A DNA stretch of 8,627 nt. Source: CS2-K091 sp035527155. GTDB lineage: Bacteria > Planctomycetota > Phycisphaerae > Sedimentisphaerales > Anaerobacaceae. A program made the translations under genes and the position numbers. Of this stretch, positions 6,673-8,627 are shown piece by piece; within the stretch, counting starts at the first letter, position 1; each line of letters opens with the position of its first letter. Below the pieces are notes generated by a model that ran no database searches, was not told the origin of the DNA, and worked only from the letters and a program-made list of their open reading frames with translations. The DNA lies in contig DATLBB010000257.1 in the NCBI GenBank assembly GCA_035527155.1, positions 1 through 8,627 of the forward strand, read 5' to 3'.

Positions 6673-7878
6673 ATGAAGAAGAAAATCGCAATCATAATAG
6701 AGCGGGCAAATGTAGCCCTCGGAGGAGCGGAGCGCTCGGTTTTTGAGCTGGCAGCGGCATTAGGGGCACATGACCTTGAAGTGCACATGGTTGCCGCGAA
6801 AGGCCAAACGAATGCCAAAAGCATTAACATTCTATGCCAGGACTCCCCCGGCAAGCGCGCCTGTTACTTTACGTTCGCAAAGGCCCTGAAAAAACATCTA
6901 TCAGAAAACCATTACGACATAGTTCACAGCGTTTTGCCTTTTGACTTTGCTGACGTATATCAGCCACGCGGTGGTACATATACAGAATCAATCCTTCGCA
7001 ATGCTGCCAGTTATCAAAACAAGCTGCTTGAGTCTTATAAGAGAATCACGGCTTTTGCCAACTTTCGCCGAACGGTTCTCTTGAATGCTGAGCGGAAGCT
7101 GTGCAAAGAATCGAGTGGGCCGCTAATCGCCGCGGTCTCACAATACGTTGGCAGGCAGTTCAAGAAGCACTATGGTGTTGCTGATGGGCGGGTAGTAGTT
7201 ATCCCGAACGGCGTAAAAATAAATAAGCGGGTCGATACCGTTGAAGCCGGTAAACTCCGCACACAAATACTGGCGAAGCTGGGTCTCAAGGAAGCGGACA
7301 ATCCGGTCCTGTTTCTATTTGTTGCAAACAACTTCAGACTTAAGGGACTGGCTGTCTTAATAAAAGCAATGTCCGTATACGGAGAAGCACGTCGCGGCAA
7401 AACGGGCCGACAGGCTTACTTAGTTGTCGCAGGCGGCGGCAGAACGCACAAATATCGTCGGCTCATAAGAAAACTGAATCCGCCGACGGCAGATGGAAAG
7501 ATTGTTTTTTTAGGACCAATCAGACATATTCAAAACGCCCTGTCGATAATCGATGTTGCCATTTTGCCCACCTTCTATGACCCATGTTCGCGGTATATTC
7601 TCGAGGCGTTGGCGGCTGACAAACCGGTAATAACTACCAGATTTAACGGCGCAAGCGAACAGTTTGTTAATAATCGGCACGGCAAAGTCATCGAACGGAG
7701 CGAAGATGTCTCGGCCCTGGCAGAAGCTATTGGCTATTTCACAGATACAAACAATATAAAGGCGGCATCGGAGGCGATTGTTGCAGATAACCTCAAAGAA
7801 AAGATTTCCATCGCCCGAGTCGCCAGGCAGCTAATGTCTGTTTACGAATCAATATTACAAAAGAAAGGCCAAAAGTAA
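6673..7878 (+). CDS. GT4 family glycosyltransferase, WaaG-like
   Basis: The 401-residue GT-B enzyme is predicted to add a hexose to the LPS core from a nucleotide sugar at the inner membrane. The N-terminal domain begins KKKIAIIIERANVALGGAER (2-21), with the GGAE acceptor/donor loop at 17-20, as in WaaG and other GT4 enzymes. The C-terminal donor domain shows VIPNGV (176-181), FVANNFRLKG (216-225), VVAGGG (251-256), VFLGP (278-282), and PTFYDPCSRYILEALA (299-314). In that last motif the usual E-x7-E is D-x7-E (Asp303, Glu311). ATG 6673 is chosen: it is 7 bases after the kinase stop and puts MKKK directly before the first strand. An in-frame TTG at 6640 would add eleven residues that do not look like a family N-terminus. 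No ribosome binding site is obvious. Specificity is unknown; WaaG is the nearest recognisable relative given the heptose-core context. Confidence 0.85.
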   Translation: MKKKIAIIIERANVALGGAERSVFELAAALGAHDLEVHMVAAKGQTNAKSINILCQDSPGKRACYFTFAKALKKHLSENHYDIVHSVLPFDFADVYQPRGGTYTESILRNAASYQNKLLESYKRITAFANFRRTVLLNAERKLCKESSGPLIAAVSQYVGRQFKKHYGVADGRVVVIPNGVKINKRVDTVEAGKLRTQILAKLGLKEADNPVLFLFVANNFRLKGLAVLIKAMSVYGEARRGKTGRQAYLVVAGGGRTHKYRRLIRKLNPPTADGKIVFLGPIRHIQNALSIIDVAILPTFYDPCSRYILEALAADKPVITTRFNGASEQFVNNRHGKVIERSEDVSALAEAIGYFTDTNNIKAASEAIVADNLKEKISIARVARQLMSVYESILQKKGQK

Positions 7879-8558
7879 TGTACCCGGTATTCGCAGTTGC
7901 TGTCATATCAGCGTATTTGCTCGGCTCGATACCCTTTGGCTTTATCATCGCCAAAGCCCACGGTAAAGACCTGCGCAGAATCGGCTCAGGCAATATCGGT
8001 GCGACGAATGTCTCCCGCGCGCTTGGCAGAAGATGGGCCTATTTTTGTTTCGTACTCGATGTGCTTAAAGGCCTTGTCCCAATGTTAGTTGTCAGAAGCT
8101 GTGTAGAGATTCCAAACCCAACGCCCGGTTTACTTTCTTTGTGGCTTGCCGTAGGTTGTGCCGCCATCCTGGGCCATATCTTCCCGATATACCTGAAATT
8201 CAAAGGCGGCAAAGGCGTGGCGACCAGCCTCGGCGTAGCAGTTGGCCTATGGCCTTATTATACAATTTGCGCGGCGGTTGCTTTTGCGATATGGGCAGCA
8301 GTCGCTTTGATATGGCGATATATCTCGTTGGCATCGATTGCCGCTTCCATTGCTTTTCCTCTCGTACTGATTTTGACGATAGCGCTAAGACCAGGCTGGG
8401 ATTTTGCTAATCTGTGGCCGTTACTTATCACAGCAACCGCAATACCGCTGATGGTCATTGTCCGACACCGAGAAAATATAAAGAGACTATTGGCAGGAAC
8501 TGAAAACAAAATCTTTAACCGTCAAGGCCCTGGTGAAGGTTCAGGACATTCTTCTTAA
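7878..8558 (+). CDS. plsY: Acyl-phosphate glycerol-3-phosphate acyltransferase
   Basis: PlsY acylates glycerol 3-phosphate from acyl phosphate to give 1-acyl-glycerol 3-phosphate, the first step of membrane phospholipid synthesis. This 226-residue integral inner-membrane protein has the three family motifs: GSGNIGATNV (36-45), FKGGKGVAT (108-116) and RHRENIKRLLAGTENK (196-211). It also has LLGSIPFG at 14-21 and DVLKG at 61-65. Hydrophobic segments lie around 4-26, 53-74, 85-105, 117-146, 148-170 and 178-195, as expected. The ATG overlaps the glycosyltransferase stop by one base (TAATG), and GAAAGG at 7863-7868 lies 9 bases upstream. The last 18 bases overlap the 3' end of a convergent gene. 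It is not an LPS gene; its presence suggests coordinated envelope lipid synthesis, or simple operon read-through. Confidence 0.95.
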   Translation: MYPVFAVAVISAYLLGSIPFGFIIAKAHGKDLRRIGSGNIGATNVSRALGRRWAYFCFVLDVLKGLVPMLVVRSCVEIPNPTPGLLSLWLAVGCAAILGHIFPIYLKFKGGKGVATSLGVAVGLWPYYTICAAVAFAIWAAVALIWRYISLASIAASIAFPLVLILTIALRPGWDFANLWPLLITATAIPLMVIVRHRENIKRLLAGTENKIFNRQGPGEGSGHSS

Positions 8559-8627
8559 AAACAGTGCACCGATGCCAAGGAGCAAAAGCGCAGCCGGTTC
8601 AGGGATAAAAACGGCTTCCTGGGTCAG
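8541..8627 (-). CDS. PEP-CTERM protein, C-terminal fragment (5' end outside window)
   Basis: Reading the minus strand from the window edge gives 28 residues and a TGA at 8541-8543: LTQEAVFIPEP, then the hydrophobic stretch AALLLLGIGALFL, then RRMS. This tripartite tail (P-E-P motif, one transmembrane helix, short Arg-rich end) is the PEP-CTERM sorting signal recognised by exosortases, which process exported proteins in bacteria that make extracellular polysaccharide. The mature part of the protein, its function and its start lie beyond the window. The gene converges on plsY and overlaps it by 18 bases. No terminator hairpin was seen between the two. The family of the tail is clear; the identity of the whole protein is unknown. 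Confidence 0.85.
   Translation of the reverse strand: MTQEAVFIPEPAALLLLGIGALFLRRMS

Overview
The window reads as one long plus-strand lipopolysaccharide (LPS) inner-core gene cluster. It starts with the 3' end of a signal peptidase I gene and ends with a convergent minus-strand gene, of which only the last 28 codons are present. No tRNA, rRNA, CRISPR array, insertion sequence or phage gene was seen. Everything between positions 335 and 8558 is tightly packed coding sequence on one strand, with gaps of 43 bases or fewer and several overlapping stop/start codons.

Layout: lepB tail (1-144); a 190-base intergenic region with a degenerate palindrome (145-334); lpxK from a TTG start (335-1438); bifunctional hldE (1482-3008); gmhA (3008-3586); a gmhB-type phosphatase with an unusual C-terminal extension (3600-4721); a WaaF-like heptosyltransferase (4738-5817); a WaaP-like LPS core kinase (5796-6665); a GT4 glycosyltransferase (6673-7878); plsY (7878-8558); and the end of a PEP-CTERM protein gene on the other strand (8541-8627).

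How the genes fit together: LpxK finishes lipid A by 4'-phosphorylation. GmhA isomerises sedoheptulose 7-phosphate to heptose 7-phosphate. HldE phosphorylates C1, GmhB removes the C7 phosphate, and the second HldE domain adenylylates the product to ADP-D-glycero-D-manno-heptose. The heptosyltransferase transfers heptose to the core, the WaaP-like kinase probably phosphorylates it, and the GT4 enzyme extends the core. PlsY makes lysophosphatidic acid for phospholipids. The C6 epimerase HldD and a Kdo transferase are not in the window.

Organism: a Gram-negative, LPS-making bacterium of moderate GC. The PEP-CTERM tail (IPEP, hydrophobic stretch, Arg-Arg) together with the general look of the proteins suggests a planctomycete, perhaps of the Phycisphaerae/Sedimentisphaerales type. 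This is inference; other PEP-CTERM phyla such as Verrucomicrobiota are possible.

The most unusual item is the gmhB gene. Its phosphatase domain aligns without gaps to the E. coli enzyme, but three of the four zinc-loop ligand positions are substituted. It continues into a Lys/Pro/Ala/Glu octapeptide-repeat linker and a predicted two-helix membrane hairpin, which suggests a membrane-tethered heptose phosphatase. Other points of interest are heptanucleotide-like repeat tracts inside lpxK and a repeat relic upstream of it.
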